NCBI RefSeq assembly: GCF_013371215.1
Contig: NZ_JABWMH010000001.1
Coordinates: 1 to 64,000 of the forward strand
Origin: Parasphingorhabdus flavimaris
Lineage (GTDB): Bacteria > Pseudomonadota > Alphaproteobacteria > Sphingomonadales > Sphingomonadaceae
Direction of reading: 5' to 3'
Length of the DNA: 64,000 nucleotides
Shown: one piece after another, positions 51,050 to 61,140 of the stretch
Layout of the letters: each line of letters opens with the position of its first letter
Numbering within the stretch: the stretch's first letter is position 1
Notes under the pieces: model-generated
Database searches by the model: none
What the model was told of the DNA's origin: nothing
What the model saw: only the letters and a program-made list of their open reading frames with translations
Made by a program: the position numbers and the translations under genes

Positions 51050-52759
51050 ATGTCCGACATGGGTTCCCATCATTTCCCCGCCGCAAGGCCTCTCCCGGTT
51101 TCTGAAAATGAAACGCAAGGGCACGCAAGCCCAGCCCCCGCGGCCGCTGCAAAGCGCACCGAAGGTCATCAGATTGGCGAGGTTATCGAAATTGCGGGAT
51201 CCGGGTCCAAAGTAGTCATGGATTGCGCTACTCTGACGAATTTGCTGGAGCATCCTGATCCGACCGTCAAAATGGCCGGCCAGGTCGGTAGCCAGGTCAA
51301 GATTCGTGTTGGTCAAACATGGCTGCTCGCCAATATCCGGACTCAGAGAATCTACGAAGGACAAGCAGGACTGGTGGTCGCCGAGATCGATTTCCTTGGT
51401 GAAGGTGATGAAGAGAAGCTCACTGGCCATATCTTCAATTTTCGCCGCGGTGTGACGCGCTACCCAACTCCAAGCTCGCCTGTCTATGCCGTAACCACTG
51501 CGGATCTGAAGCAGGTCTATGCTTCGGACGGTCGTGCCAATGTCGAAATCGGAACGGTCTATCCGACCGATGATATTCGTGGCGCGCTTTATGTCGACGC
51601 CATGCTCGGCAAGCATTTCGCGCTGTTGGGATCAACCGGTACCGGTAAGTCGACTTCGGCTGCTCTCATCCTCCACAAGATATGTGATCTGGCACCCGAA
51701 GGTCATATCATCATGATCGATCCGCACGGTGAATATTCAGCCGCGTTCAAGGACAACGGCAAGCTGTTCGATGTGAACAATCTCAATCTCCCCTATTGGC
51801 TGATGAATTTTCGCGAGCATTGCGAAGTATTTGTTCAGTCCAGAGGCGATGCAAAGCAGATGGATTGCGACATTCTCGCCAAATGTCTTCTGGCTGCAAA
51901 GGCCAAAAGTCAGGCTTCCGCGAATGTTGCGAAACTGACCGTCGACTCGCCAGTGCCTTATCTGCTGTCGGACCTGACCTCGATCCTGCAGAATGAAATG
52001 GGCAAGCTCGACAAATCGACCAACAGCGCACCTTATCAGCGATTAAAAACCAAGATCGACGAGATAAAGGCCGATCCGCGCTACAGTTTCATGTTTTCCG
52101 GCATGCTCGTCGGCGACACGATGGCTGCGTTTCTCTCCAAGATTTTCAGACTGCCGTCCGAAGGCAAGCCGATCTCGATTATCGATGTTTCGGCCATGCC
52201 ATCAGAAATCACGCCGACAGTGGTGTCCGTGCTCAGCCGCCTCGTATTCGATTATGCCATCTGGTCGCGCAACGAACCTGCTCGACCGATGCTGCTGGTC
52301 TGTGAAGAAGCCCACCGTTATATTCCCAATGATGATGTGGCCGAGGAAAGCAGTGTCCGTGATATTCTCAGCCGAATTGCCAAGGAAGGCCGGAAATATG
52401 GCGTTTCGCTTGGTCTGATCACGCAGCGGCCATCCGATCTCGCCGAAGGCGTGCTCTCGCAATGCGGTACGATCCTGTCCATGAGGCTCAACAATGACCG
52501 AGATCAGGCGTTCGTGAAAGCCGCCATGCCGGAAGGCGCGCGCGGGTTCCTCGACTCGATCCCGGCGCTGCGCAATCGTGAAGTGATTTGCTGCGGCGAA
52601 GGCGTAGCAATTCCGATTCGCGTCTCGCTGGATACGCTGGCGGAAGAACGTCGTCCCGCGTCGGAAGACCCGATCTTCTCCGAACTATGGTGCGAACATG
52701 GTGGTGAAGAAGAGATTATCCAGCGTGTAATCAAACGCTGGAGAGCACAGGGTCGGTAA
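51050..52759 (+). CDS. HerA-like ATPase (DUF87)
   Basis: The 569-residue protein has an N-terminal HerA-type beta-barrel region (about 35-170) and a RecA/FtsK-like ATPase core with Walker A LLGSTGTGKSTSA (near 196-208), IIMIDPHGEYSAAF, Walker B region MLLVCEEAHRYIP, and VSLGLITQRPSDL. HerA hexamers translocate DNA; in bacteria they are found with NurA or in defence systems, but no nuclease is next to it here. AGGAAAAA precedes the ATG. Stand-alone HerA-like ATPases of this length are common in alphaproteobacteria and uncharacterised. Confidence 0.9.
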   Translation: MSDMGSHHFPAARPLPVSENETQGHASPAPAAAAKRTEGHQIGEVIEIAGSGSKVVMDCATLTNLLEHPDPTVKMAGQVGSQVKIRVGQTWLLANIRTQRIYEGQAGLVVAEIDFLGEGDEEKLTGHIFNFRRGVTRYPTPSSPVYAVTTADLKQVYASDGRANVEIGTVYPTDDIRGALYVDAMLGKHFALLGSTGTGKSTSAALILHKICDLAPEGHIIMIDPHGEYSAAFKDNGKLFDVNNLNLPYWLMNFREHCEVFVQSRGDAKQMDCDILAKCLLAAKAKSQASANVAKLTVDSPVPYLLSDLTSILQNEMGKLDKSTNSAPYQRLKTKIDEIKADPRYSFMFSGMLVGDTMAAFLSKIFRLPSEGKPISIIDVSAMPSEITPTVVSVLSRLVFDYAIWSRNEPARPMLLVCEEAHRYIPNDDVAEESSVRDILSRIAKEGRKYGVSLGLITQRPSDLAEGVLSQCGTILSMRLNNDRDQAFVKAAMPEGARGFLDSIPALRNREVICCGEGVAIPIRVSLDTLAEERRPASEDPIFSELWCEHGGEEEIIQRVIKRWRAQGR

Positions 52760-52770
52760 TTTTTCGACCG

Positions 52771-52802
52771 GACCGTTTATCCATTTTCATCGACCGTTTA
52801 TC
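52771..52802. repeat. tandem direct repeats upstream of the heptad-repeat protein gene
   Basis: GACCGTTTATC occurs at 52771-52781 and 52792-52802, 21 bp or two helical turns apart, with weaker ACCGTNC-like copies after them (near 52808 and 52821). It may be a regulator binding array in front of the secreted-protein gene at 52888. Confidence 0.45.
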
Positions 52803-52887
52803 GATCAACCGTACCAAATTACCGTTCAACGATTACACTCGTAGTCATTGGGCCGCGTATCGGGCGTGGCGAGATGCTACGGAGTAT

Positions 52888-53325
52888 ATGATGATTGATA
52901 AACGCAATTTTAGACTGATGGCAGCATCGGGCTTCGCCGCCGCGTTGATATTGCCCGCAATGGCAAGCCACGCGCATGACACCAGGATTCATCGTGATAG
53001 AGAATGGAGCGAAACACTTGCTCGCGATATCAAGATCCAGGTGAAGGCCGGGATGGCCGAAGCAGCCGTGGGCATGGAGAAAGGCGCGGAGGAGATGCTG
53101 CGCGGAGCCAACAGGATGGAGGCCTATGCGGACCGGCTGGAGCGAGACTCCGCATTTCGCGAGCGCGAGGCTGCACGGCAGAATGGCTGGCGAGACGGCA
53201 AGGTCACGGCGCAACAACTGCTGGAAAGTGCGCCCGAAATGCGGGCTGGCGCGGGCAAAATGCGCGAGGGTGCCGAGAAAATGCGCGCCGGCGCGGTAAA
53301 GATGCGGCGCGGCGAGGCGCATTAA
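52888..53325 (+). CDS. secreted protein with Met-led heptad repeats
   Basis: The 145-residue product has a signal peptide (to about residue 28, ending ASHA) and is otherwise one long helix-prone chain. Methionine recurs at seven-residue steps: MEKGAEE, MLRGANR, MEAYADR near 63-83, then MRAGAGK, MREGAEK, MRAGAVK, MRRG at 117-142. This pattern suits an amphipathic helix or coiled coil in the periplasm. No family is recognised. ACGGAG lies before the double ATG. Direct repeats upstream suggest regulated expression. Confidence 0.7.
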   Translation: MMIDKRNFRLMAASGFAAALILPAMASHAHDTRIHRDREWSETLARDIKIQVKAGMAEAAVGMEKGAEEMLRGANRMEAYADRLERDSAFREREAARQNGWRDGKVTAQQLLESAPEMRAGAGKMREGAEKMRAGAVKMRRGEAH

Positions 53326-53428
53326 GAGCGCTGTCGCTGGTCTCTACTCCCGTGAAGGCCGAACTCATCTCCAGCCATTTCCAATATGGATCAGGCAGCA
53401 GATAAGCTCTGCCTTCGCAAAAGCTGGA

Positions 53429-56149
53429 TTATCCCAGCCGGTCAATTGCCGCTTGCAGCCGCTCCGATTCCGCCTCTTTGGCCGCCAGATCCGCCCGTGC
53501 TTTTTCCACGGCCTCCGGCTTTGCCTTTTCAACAAAATTTGGGTTGAAAAGGCGGCCGGACAGCGATTTGGCTTCTTTTTGCGATGCTTCGAGCGCCTTG
53601 ATTAGCCGTCCTTTTTCTGCCTCGAAATCGACAGCGCCTGCCAACGGTAGCACATAGGTTGCGCCATCCACGACGATCTGGGCGGTCGCGCCTTCCGGAG
53701 CCGGATCAAAGGAGATATTTTCCAGCCTGCCGACACGGTCCAGCGCAGAGCCTTGCCGCTGAATGCGTTCTGCCAGAGCATCATCGCCATCGCGCACATG
53801 GGCAGTCATTTTTGTTCCGGGCGGAATGTTGAGTTCGACTTTTGCCGTGCGAGTGGCCGAGATAAGACGAATGAGCCAGTCGACTTCGGCTTTTGCTTCC
53901 TTGTCGATTTCCGCTTTCGGCTCGGGCCATTTGGCGACGATCAGGTCATATTTTCTGTCGCCCATGCTGTGCCAGAGCTCTTCCGTAATGAACGGCATGA
54001 ACGGGTGGAGCATGACGATGATCTGGTCGAGCACCCAGCCGGCGACGGTGCGGGTTTCGTCTGCCGCACTGGCATCCTCGCCCTGCAAAACGGGCTTGAT
54101 CAGCTCGAGATACCAGTCGCAGAAGCGGTCCCATGTGAAGTGATAGATCGTGTTCGCGGCTGCATCGAAGCGCAGGTCGGTCAGTGCCTTGTCGAGCGCG
54201 CGCTGGGTCTCGACGACCTCGCTGATGATCCAGCGGTTGACCGGCAGACTGGCTTCTGACGCAGCGAGCGTCTTGCTTGCGCCGATACCGTTTACTTCGC
54301 AGAAGCGGGAGGCATTCCACAGCTTGGTGGCGAAATTGCGATAGCCTTCGACCCGCTTGTCATCCATCTTGATGTCGCGGCCCTGGCTTTCCATCGCCGC
54401 CATGAAGAAACGTAGCGCATCAGCGCCATATTGGTCGATCAGTCCGAGCGGATCGACGACATTGCCCTTCGACTTGGACATTTTGGATCCATCCTCGGCG
54501 CGCACCAGCCCGTGCAGATAGAGCCGCTTCCACGGCACTTCCTTCATGAACTGGATGCCCTGCATCGCCATCCGCGCATCCCAGAAGAAAAGGATGTCAA
54601 AGCCGGAGATCAGCAGGTCATTGGGATAATGGCGTTCGAGATCCTTGGTCTTCTCCGGCCAGCCCAATGTGCCGAAGGGCCAGAGTGCGGAGGAGAACCA
54701 TGTATCGAGAACGTCGGGATCGCGGGTAAGCGCAACGCCGGGACCAGCTTGCGCCTGTGCTGATGCTTCATCCATCGCGACGTAAATTTTGCCATTCTCG
54801 TCAAACCATGCCGGAATCCGGTGTCCCCACCAGAGCTGCCGCGAGACGCACCAGGGCTGGATATTCTCCATCCAGTTGAAATAGGTCTTTTCCCAGCTCT
54901 TCGGAACGATCTCGATATCGCCGTCGCGAACCGCCTTGATCGCCGGTTGGGCGAGGGTTTCGGCATCGACATACCATTGATCGGTCAGCCATGGCTCGAT
55001 AACCACGCCGCCGCGATCGCCGAAGGGCGTGGCGATTGTACGTGGTTCGGCGTCATGTTCGACCTGTTCACCGTCCCTGTTCTTTGAGACATGCGGGATC
55101 AGGTAGCCATGTTCCTTCATCTGCTGGACAACCAGTTCGCGCGCGCCGTTGATGCCGTCTTTTTTGAACCTGTGCAGACCGATATATTCCTCGGGCACCA
55201 GACCGTCCGCGGTCTGGCAGACATTGGCCTCGCCATCGAGCATGTTGAGCATCTCTCCAGCTGCAAAACCGGCTCGCTTGCCAACTTCGAAATCGTTGAA
55301 ATCATGGCCGGGGGTGATTTTAACCGCGCCGGAACCCAGTTCAGGATCGGCATGATCGTCGGCGACGATCTTGAACCGACGTCCCGTAATCGGCTGCTGA
55401 ATTTCCTTGCCGATAACGCTTTTGTAGCGCTCGTCGTCTGGATGAACCGCCACCGCCATGTCGGCCAGCATCGTTTCCGGCCGGGTCGTTGCGACCTCGA
55501 TATAGTCCTGTCCGTTATCTAGCGTCACACCATCAGCGAGCGGATATTTGAAATGCCAGAAACTGCCCTTGGTGTCGGCTGTCTCTACTTCCAGATCGGA
55601 TATCGCGGTTTTCAAGGCCGGGTCCCAGTTGACCAGCCGCTTGTCGCGATAGATCAGGCCATCATTATAGAGATCGACAAAGACCTTGAGCACGGCCTCG
55701 TTCATGCCCTCGTCCATCGTGAAGCGCTCGTTCGACCAGTCCATCGAACAGCCGAGACGGCGCAGCTGCCCGGTAATCGTGCCGCCGCTTTCCTCTTTCC
55801 ACTCCCAGACTTTCTCGACGAATTCCTCGCGGGTGAAATCGGTGCGCTTCTGCTGACGCTCGTTCATCTGGCGCTCGACCACCATCTGGGTGGCGATGCC
55901 GGCATGATCCATCCCGACGACCCACAATGCGTCCTTGCCCTTCAGCCGCTCGTGCCGGATGATGATGTCCTGCAATGTATTGTCCAGCGCGTGGCCGATA
56001 TGCAGGCTGCCGGTAACATTGGGCGGCGGGTTGACGATCGTGAACGGCTCGCGATCGTCGCGCTCCGGGCGGAAAAGGCCCTTGCTTTCCCAATGCTCAT
56101 ACCAGCGTGCTTCAATGGCGGCGGGGTCGAAATTTTTATCTAAGGTCAT
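53429..56149 (-). CDS. valS: valyl-tRNA synthetase
   Basis: The 906-residue protein is a class I synthetase of usual length: [14 protein letters not shown] at 39-52 (HIGH motif), an editing domain in the middle (about 200-350), [11 protein letters not shown] (KMSKS motif), the anticodon-binding domain and a C-terminal coiled coil (from about 840; [22 protein letters not shown] and on). It charges tRNA-Val and is essential. In alphaproteobacteria it commonly follows pcm, tolC and a DUF2497 gene; here two extra genes lie between them. Confidence 0.97.
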   Translation of the reverse strand: MTLDKNFDPAAIEARWYEHWESKGLFRPERDDREPFTIVNPPPNVTGSLHIGHALDNTLQDIIIRHERLKGKDALWVVGMDHAGIATQMVVERQMNERQQKRTDFTREEFVEKVWEWKEESGGTITGQLRRLGCSMDWSNERFTMDEGMNEAVLKVFVDLYNDGLIYRDKRLVNWDPALKTAISDLEVETADTKGSFWHFKYPLADGVTLDNGQDYIEVATTRPETMLADMAVAVHPDDERYKSVIGKEIQQPITGRRFKIVADDHADPELGSGAVKITPGHDFNDFEVGKRAGFAAGEMLNMLDGEANVCQTADGLVPEEYIGLHRFKKDGINGARELVVQQMKEHGYLIPHVSKNRDGEQVEHDAEPRTIATPFGDRGGVVIEPWLTDQWYVDAETLAQPAIKAVRDGDIEIVPKSWEKTYFNWMENIQPWCVSRQLWWGHRIPAWFDENGKIYVAMDEASAQAQAGPGVALTRDPDVLDTWFSSALWPFGTLGWPEKTKDLERHYPNDLLISGFDILFFWDARMAMQGIQFMKEVPWKRLYLHGLVRAEDGSKMSKSKGNVVDPLGLIDQYGADALRFFMAAMESQGRDIKMDDKRVEGYRNFATKLWNASRFCEVNGIGASKTLAASEASLPVNRWIISEVVETQRALDKALTDLRFDAAANTIYHFTWDRFCDWYLELIKPVLQGEDASAADETRTVAGWVLDQIIVMLHPFMPFITEELWHSMGDRKYDLIVAKWPEPKAEIDKEAKAEVDWLIRLISATRTAKVELNIPPGTKMTAHVRDGDDALAERIQRQGSALDRVGRLENISFDPAPEGATAQIVVDGATYVLPLAGAVDFEAEKGRLIKALEASQKEAKSLSGRLFNPNFVEKAKPEAVEKARADLAAKEAESERLQAAIDRLG

Positions 56150-56187
56150 GCTGAGCCTTTGGCATTGGTTTTGGTGCGAGACAACAG

Positions 56188-56288
56188 TCTAATCGTCATT
56201 GCGCGCGTAGCGAAGTCATCCAGAGCGGTACGCGCGGCTCTGGATGGCTTCGTCGCTTTGCTCCTCGCAATGACACGGAGAATTAGAT
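56188..56288. repeat. large palindromic intergenic repeat
   Basis: TCTAAT(C)GTCATTGCG at the left and CGCAATGAC-ACGG-ATTAGA at the right are inverted arms, with a further inner pair GCGAAGTCATCCAGAG and CTCTGGATGGCTTCG. The whole folds into a long hairpin of the CGTCATTGCGAGC type of dispersed palindromes known from many bacterial genomes. It lies between crotonase and valS on the minus strand and may shield one transcript from the other. Confidence 0.75.
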
Positions 56289-56954
56289 TGCCAGAATGGC
56301 GTCAATTTCTGCATTGGCTTTGGCCCGCAACTGGCGTTTGCAGGCCTTGAATCCAGGCTGAGCCGCCAGTTCCTTCACACGCACTAGCGCGTGATCCAGC
56401 AATTGAGCCGGGTCCGCCAATTCGTCTGCCAATCCTGCGCTCAAAGCTTCTACGGATGTCAGCAAATGCGAGGATAGCGATAACCGGCGCCGCCAGACAG
56501 GGTCGAGCCAATGATCGAGGATTGCTTGCGGTACGGGCGGGAAGGGAAGACCGGCTTTGGCTTCCGGCAGTCCGATCTTGTAATCGCCCTGCGCGGCAAT
56601 AATCCAGTCCGCCGCGAGCGCCATGATGCCGCCTGCGCCAATCGTGTTGCCGTTGAGGGCCACCACCACTGCACAGGGCAGGCGATGCAGCGCAGCCGCA
56701 AAGCGGTCAATCGCCGCCGCGGCCTGAATCTGGCCTGCCTTGTCCAGAGCCGCGGCGATTTTTGTGTCCATGCCGCAAGTAAAATGTTCGCCGGCCCCGG
56801 TCAGAACAATGCCGTTTTCGGGAGGGTCTTTCGCCAGCACCTGCAAGGCCGCGATCCCTTCCTCAAGCAACTCGGGATGGAGTGTGTTGCGTTCGCCGTT
56901 AGTGAGGGTGACGATGATCGTGCCATCGCGTTCTTCGGTCGAAAAATAGGGCAC
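56283..56954 (-). CDS. enoyl-CoA hydratase/isomerase family protein
   Basis: The 223-residue protein is a short crotonase: VTLTNGERNTLHPELLEEG (16-34), the oxyanion segment EHFTCGMDTKIA and ALNGNTIGAGGIMALAADWI. Its initiation codon appears to be GTG, which shares the G of the TAG of the preceding peptidase gene, so the genes are tightly coupled. The C-terminal helices normally present in full-length hydratases (about 260 residues) are reduced. The catalytic second Glu is not evident, so the reaction is unknown. Confidence 0.85.
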   Translation of the reverse strand: MPYFSTEERDGTIIVTLTNGERNTLHPELLEEGIAALQVLAKDPPENGIVLTGAGEHFTCGMDTKIAAALDKAGQIQAAAAIDRFAAALHRLPCAVVVALNGNTIGAGGIMALAADWIIAAQGDYKIGLPEAKAGLPFPPVPQAILDHWLDPVWRRRLSLSSHLLTSVEALSAGLADELADPAQLLDHALVRVKELAAQPGFKACKRQLRAKANAEIDAILAI

Positions 56955-59044
56955 TAGTCTGCGCCCCCCTGACTATCAGCAGCTGTCCACCTGCCCATCC
57001 AGTCAAATACCGTGCGGTACCATTGGACGCTATTCTTGCCCTTGAGCACCCAGTGGTTTTCGTCCGGGAAAATCAGCAATTTGGAGGGAATTTCCATTTC
57101 CTGGGACACCGTGAACGGCATGATGCTCTGGGTATAGGGGATGCGGAAATCCTTTTCGCCGTGGATGAACAGCGTCGGTGTTTTCCAGTTGGCGATCTTG
57201 TTGACGGGGTTCCATTTTTCCGGGTTGGGTCGCGACCACCAGTTGCCGCCATGATCCCATTGATCGAACCACAATTCTTCCGTGCTTAGCGCCATTGCGC
57301 GCAGATCGAATACACCAGCATGGTTGATCAGGCAGTCAAAGCGGTCGGGCCAGTTGCCGGCGATCCAGTTCATCATATAGCCGCCATAGGATCCGCCGAG
57401 AGCACAGGATCGCTCGCCGTCGATTTGCGGATCGATTTCCAGCGCCGCTGCATAGCCCAGCTTCAGGTCTTCCAGCGGCTTGCCGCCCCAATCCTGGTTG
57501 ATGCTGTCGGTGAAATCTTGCCCGTAACCAACAGAACCATGGAAATCGATGGTAACCGCCGCATAGCCCTGGGCCGCCATTACTTTCGGGTTCCAGCGAG
57601 TGGACCAGCTGTTGCCAAAACTGCCTTGCGGTCCGCCGTGGACGAGAAACGCCATCGGCAGCTTGCCGGTCGCGCCTTGGGGTTTGATGATCTGCCCCCA
57701 GACCTGCTCGCCGTCCGCGCCGGCAAAATCGAACCGCTGGATATCGACCTTGTCGATCTTGGCCAGTTCGGGGCCATTGATATTGGTCAGCTTTGTGATC
57801 GTGCCGTCTGCCGAACGGCGATACAGGTCGGTAGGCGCCTGCAGGCTGTTCATGGTGTAAATCAGCGAACCGTCCTGCAGCGGAATGGTCGAGCTGACAT
57901 TGCCGCCCGGTGTCAGGCGCGTGACTCTGCCCGTTTCGACTTCAACCGCGAATGCGGGGTGATCGAGCACTTCCTGAGCGGTAACGATGAGATGTTTGTT
58001 GTCCGGCGTCCAGACGATCGAGCCGACCGAGCGGTCCCAGTCTTTCGTCAGCGCAATCGCCTCTTCCTCGTTGCTGCCCTGCTTGCGTAGCTTTACGACC
58101 AGACGATCGGCCTCATAACCTGGCCGCTCCATAGCTGCCCAGGCCAGCCATTCTCCGTCCGACGAAAATGCGGGCAGCGTGTCGGTGGCCTTGTTCTGGC
58201 CTGTGAAATTGACGGTTTCCTTGCCATTGACCATCGCGCCGTAAATATCGAGATTGGTTGACTTCGGTTCGTTCCGGTCAGCGGTTCTGAGGGTGAAGAA
58301 GACGCCATCCTCGCCCGGGACCCAGGTGATTTCTTCTCCGCCACCGAATGGTTTGGATGGGCTGTCACCCACGAGATCACCATCTAGCGCGGTGCCGTCG
58401 CCCGCGACTTTTCCGTCTGCCAGGTCAAAGGCGAAAATCCGGCTGTAATTGCCGGGCGTTTCCCAGCTCGACCAGTGGCGGATGAACAGCTCGTCATATT
58501 CGCGACCGGTTCCGGGGCCGGGTTCTGCCTTGTTACCGTTGTCTTCGCAGCCGAACGTCGGGCAGTCCCTCGCAATATCACCCCAGAGCGCAATCTTGTC
58601 TCCACTGTGCGATATTTTGAAACCGGAGATGTCGGCCTTTAAATCACTCGCTTGCACCGATTGACCGACATTACCCCCCGGCGCAATAACAGCATGCCAA
58701 AGCTGCTCGGAGCCGCTGGCGTCGCTGAGATAATATAGGCTGCCATCCGGCGCATAAGCGGGACTATGTTCGCTTTTGCCAGCCTGATCTGCGATCCGGG
58801 ACGGCACTGCATCGGGTGTGTTCAGGTCGAGGAGATAGAGCGCGCTGGATCGTTCGTAACTCTCCGGTTCGGTTTCGGTGACGTCATAGACGGCCCATTT
58901 CTCGTCCGGAGAAACGGCGACCGAACCCATGCGTTTCAACGTGGCAAGATCTTCCACGGTCATCGGTCGCGCCGACGCAAATGTTGGGACTGTCAGTGCT
59001 GTCACGAGGAGAGCGGCGGTTGATATTTTGGAAAATTTTGTCAT
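56954..59044 (-). CDS. secreted S9-family prolyl oligopeptidase
   Basis: The start at 59044 (ATG) follows a TTG alternative ten codons upstream. The 696-residue protein has a signal peptide (about 1-26, FASA), a beta-propeller part (about 35-410) and a C-terminal alpha/beta hydrolase domain with the nucleophile elbow ALGGSYGGYMMNW (Ser in GGSYGG), a following Asp region and LIFPDENHWV with the catalytic His. It cleaves peptides, often dipeptides, in the periplasm. It interrupts the usual DUF2497-valS neighbourhood. Similar S9 enzymes are widespread in sphingomonads. Confidence 0.92.
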   Translation of the reverse strand: MTKFSKISTAALLVTALTVPTFASARPMTVEDLATLKRMGSVAVSPDEKWAVYDVTETEPESYERSSALYLLDLNTPDAVPSRIADQAGKSEHSPAYAPDGSLYYLSDASGSEQLWHAVIAPGGNVGQSVQASDLKADISGFKISHSGDKIALWGDIARDCPTFGCEDNGNKAEPGPGTGREYDELFIRHWSSWETPGNYSRIFAFDLADGKVAGDGTALDGDLVGDSPSKPFGGGEEITWVPGEDGVFFTLRTADRNEPKSTNLDIYGAMVNGKETVNFTGQNKATDTLPAFSSDGEWLAWAAMERPGYEADRLVVKLRKQGSNEEEAIALTKDWDRSVGSIVWTPDNKHLIVTAQEVLDHPAFAVEVETGRVTRLTPGGNVSSTIPLQDGSLIYTMNSLQAPTDLYRRSADGTITKLTNINGPELAKIDKVDIQRFDFAGADGEQVWGQIIKPQGATGKLPMAFLVHGGPQGSFGNSWSTRWNPKVMAAQGYAAVTIDFHGSVGYGQDFTDSINQDWGGKPLEDLKLGYAAALEIDPQIDGERSCALGGSYGGYMMNWIAGNWPDRFDCLINHAGVFDLRAMALSTEELWFDQWDHGGNWWSRPNPEKWNPVNKIANWKTPTLFIHGEKDFRIPYTQSIMPFTVSQEMEIPSKLLIFPDENHWVLKGKNSVQWYRTVFDWMGRWTAADSQGGAD

Positions 59045-59113
59045 GGCCGACAGTTTAGCACGGCTATTCGACAAGGCAATTGGGATTAGAGCAATTGGCT
59101 GAGGCTCGGAATC

Positions 59114-59599
59114 CTATTTCTCGCTCAGCCGCTTGATTTCGCGCGATACCATTTCTTCGACAAGTTCAGGCAGATTATGATCCAGCCATTGCTTGATGAG
59201 TGGTCGCATCAATTCGCGGGTCAAGTCTTCCAGCGATGTGCCTCCGGATTGATGTTGAGGCGCGTGACGTTCCATTGCCTCTTTCTCGACCAGCGCCGAC
59301 AGCGACTGACGCATGCTATCAAGCTTGTTGTCGTCGATCAGCCGCTCTTCCTTGCGGCGGTCTCCAAACACACCCTGTGCGGTTCGATTGCCATGGTCCG
59401 GCAGTTCGTTGGTCAGCTCGAGTACTTCTTCGATCGTGGTCGCAGGCTTCACGTCCGGGACGGCTTGCAGAGCCGGCTTCTGGGAGGTTTTCCGGCGTTG
59501 CTGGGGGCGATCATCATCGATAGCCTTGTCTTCGGCGATGATGCGTTTGATCGACGAGAGAATTTCTTCCATCGACGATTCCCTGTTTTGTTCAGCCAT
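59114..59599 (-). CDS. DUF2497 PopZ-like polar protein
   Basis: The start at 59599 is chosen over one five codons earlier; GGGGG lies before it. The 161-residue protein has the N-terminal short helix SMEEILSSIKRIIAED of the DUF2497 family, a proline/acid-rich middle, and the C-terminal region LTRELMRPLIKQWLDHNLPELVEEMVSREIKRLSEK, which corresponds to the assembly helices of PopZ. PopZ-type proteins mark cell poles in alphaproteobacteria. It follows tolC on the same strand, the conserved arrangement. The degree of PopZ-like function is inferred. Confidence 0.82.
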   Translation of the reverse strand: MAEQNRESSMEEILSSIKRIIAEDKAIDDDRPQQRRKTSQKPALQAVPDVKPATTIEEVLELTNELPDHGNRTAQGVFGDRRKEERLIDDNKLDSMRQSLSALVEKEAMERHAPQHQSGGTSLEDLTRELMRPLIKQWLDHNLPELVEEMVSREIKRLSEK

Positions 59600-59655
59600 T
59601 TGCGAAACCCCCAAAGCTCATACTCGACCACCGGAACCCATCAACGCCATCCGGT

Positions 59656-61119
59656 CTAACGGCGTGTCGGTATTTCAGGCAGAGGCTCTATCTCCGCTTT
59701 TTGCGGCTGACTGTCAACGGTTCTGGTCGCTTGCGGTTCCGGATTAGGTTCGCTCTGATAGTCATAGAACATATCATCGACCCGGTCGTAATTGACCGCC
59801 GGATCATAAAGCGGGCCGCCTTCCAGGCCGAGGTCACGCGCTTCCGCCCGCCCCATCGCGGCGAGCAAGGAAAAGCCTGCGACATAGGCGTTGCGACGTG
59901 CAGTCACCAACTGTACCTGCGCGTTGAGTAATTCCTGTTCGGCGTTCAATATGTCCAATATGGTCCGGTTACCGACGGAATTTTCCGCGCGCACACCCTC
60001 CAGCGAAAGGCTTGCAGCCGCCACGGCCCGCTCCGAGGACTGGATGACCTGCTCGGATGCGCGCCAACTTGAATAGGCGGCCCGAGTCTGCGAAATCACA
60101 TCACGTTCTACTGCGATCAGCTGTTCATAAGCTTGACCGGAACGGGCCTGCGCCTGACGAATTTGTGCGGCAGGGCGCCCGCCCTGATAGATTGGCATGG
60201 TCGCTCTGACGCCAACTTCGGCAGTTGACTGTTCCTGCACGAATGTCGAGCCGGCTATATTGCCGCCAAGCGTTCCGTGATAATTCAGATAACGTCCCTG
60301 GGCGTAAGTCGAAACCGTCGGCTTATTGGCCGACCGGGCTGTTTTTATGTCAAATTCGGCGGCTTCGCTACGTTCTTTGGCGGCGAGCAAATCCGGGTTA
60401 AACGTCAGGGCAAGGTCAACGGCCTGATCCGGTGTTTCCGGCAAATTCGGCAGCGGCGGAGGGGGCTCGAGATCGCCGGGTTCATTGCCGACAAGCGCGA
60501 TATAATTTTCTTTGCTGGCGATCAGCCTGGCGCGCACGGTTTCGAGATCGCTTTTCGCTATTTCAAGCCTCGATTCCGATTGCGCGACGTCGGTTCGGGT
60601 CAGGTCGCCGATTTCGAACCGGTCGCTGGTCGCTTCCAGATTGACCGAGAGGACGCCGACATTGGCCCGGTTCAGCTTGACGATCGCCGTGTCACGAATG
60701 ACGTCCATATAGGTAGCGACGACGTTGCTGAAGATACTCGCCTCGGTAGCGCGGAGATCGAATTGCCCGGCTTCCACTCTTGTTCTGGCAGCCTGCACGG
60801 CATTTTTTACGGCACCGCCGGAATAGATGGGCACGGTGATCGATCCGCCAGCTGTGGATTGGCGCAATGGCGCGGTAAAGCTATTGGCGCTGCGGATAAA
60901 ATTTTCCTGAAAGCCAAAATCGCTGGTAGCGCTCGGTCGACCGTCGGCTTTGGCTATGGCGACATTTTCGTCGGTCGCTCGCTGGGCGGCACGTGCGCCG
61001 GAGAGGGTGGGGTTGGTTTGATAGGCGGCTACCAAAGCATCGCGCAGCGTATCGGCCTGGACCGGTGCCGATAGCATCGCCAGCATGGCCGTTCCAATGA
61101 GAAGGCGCCGTCTATTCAT
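59656..61119 (-). CDS. tolC: TolC-family outer membrane efflux channel
   Basis: The 487-residue protein has a signal peptide (1-22, PVQA) and the TolC/OEP layout of two repeated helical-barrel halves: the first around TLSGARAAQRATDENVAIAKADGRPSA, the second around AALSEAAEFDIKTARSANKPTVS-like EAAEFDIKTARSANKPTV. Trimeric TolC channels carry drugs, proteins or siderophores out together with inner membrane pumps. GGGAGA precedes the ATG. It lies between pcm and DUF2497 as in related genomes, with no pump gene adjacent. The C-terminal tail is proline rich. Confidence 0.92.
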   Translation of the reverse strand: MNRRRLLIGTAMLAMLSAPVQADTLRDALVAAYQTNPTLSGARAAQRATDENVAIAKADGRPSATSDFGFQENFIRSANSFTAPLRQSTAGGSITVPIYSGGAVKNAVQAARTRVEAGQFDLRATEASIFSNVVATYMDVIRDTAIVKLNRANVGVLSVNLEATSDRFEIGDLTRTDVAQSESRLEIAKSDLETVRARLIASKENYIALVGNEPGDLEPPPPLPNLPETPDQAVDLALTFNPDLLAAKERSEAAEFDIKTARSANKPTVSTYAQGRYLNYHGTLGGNIAGSTFVQEQSTAEVGVRATMPIYQGGRPAAQIRQAQARSGQAYEQLIAVERDVISQTRAAYSSWRASEQVIQSSERAVAAASLSLEGVRAENSVGNRTILDILNAEQELLNAQVQLVTARRNAYVAGFSLLAAMGRAEARDLGLEGGPLYDPAVNYDRVDDMFYDYQSEPNPEPQATRTVDSQPQKAEIEPLPEIPTRR

Positions 61120-61140
61120 CTGTTCATTCTCCCGAACGGC

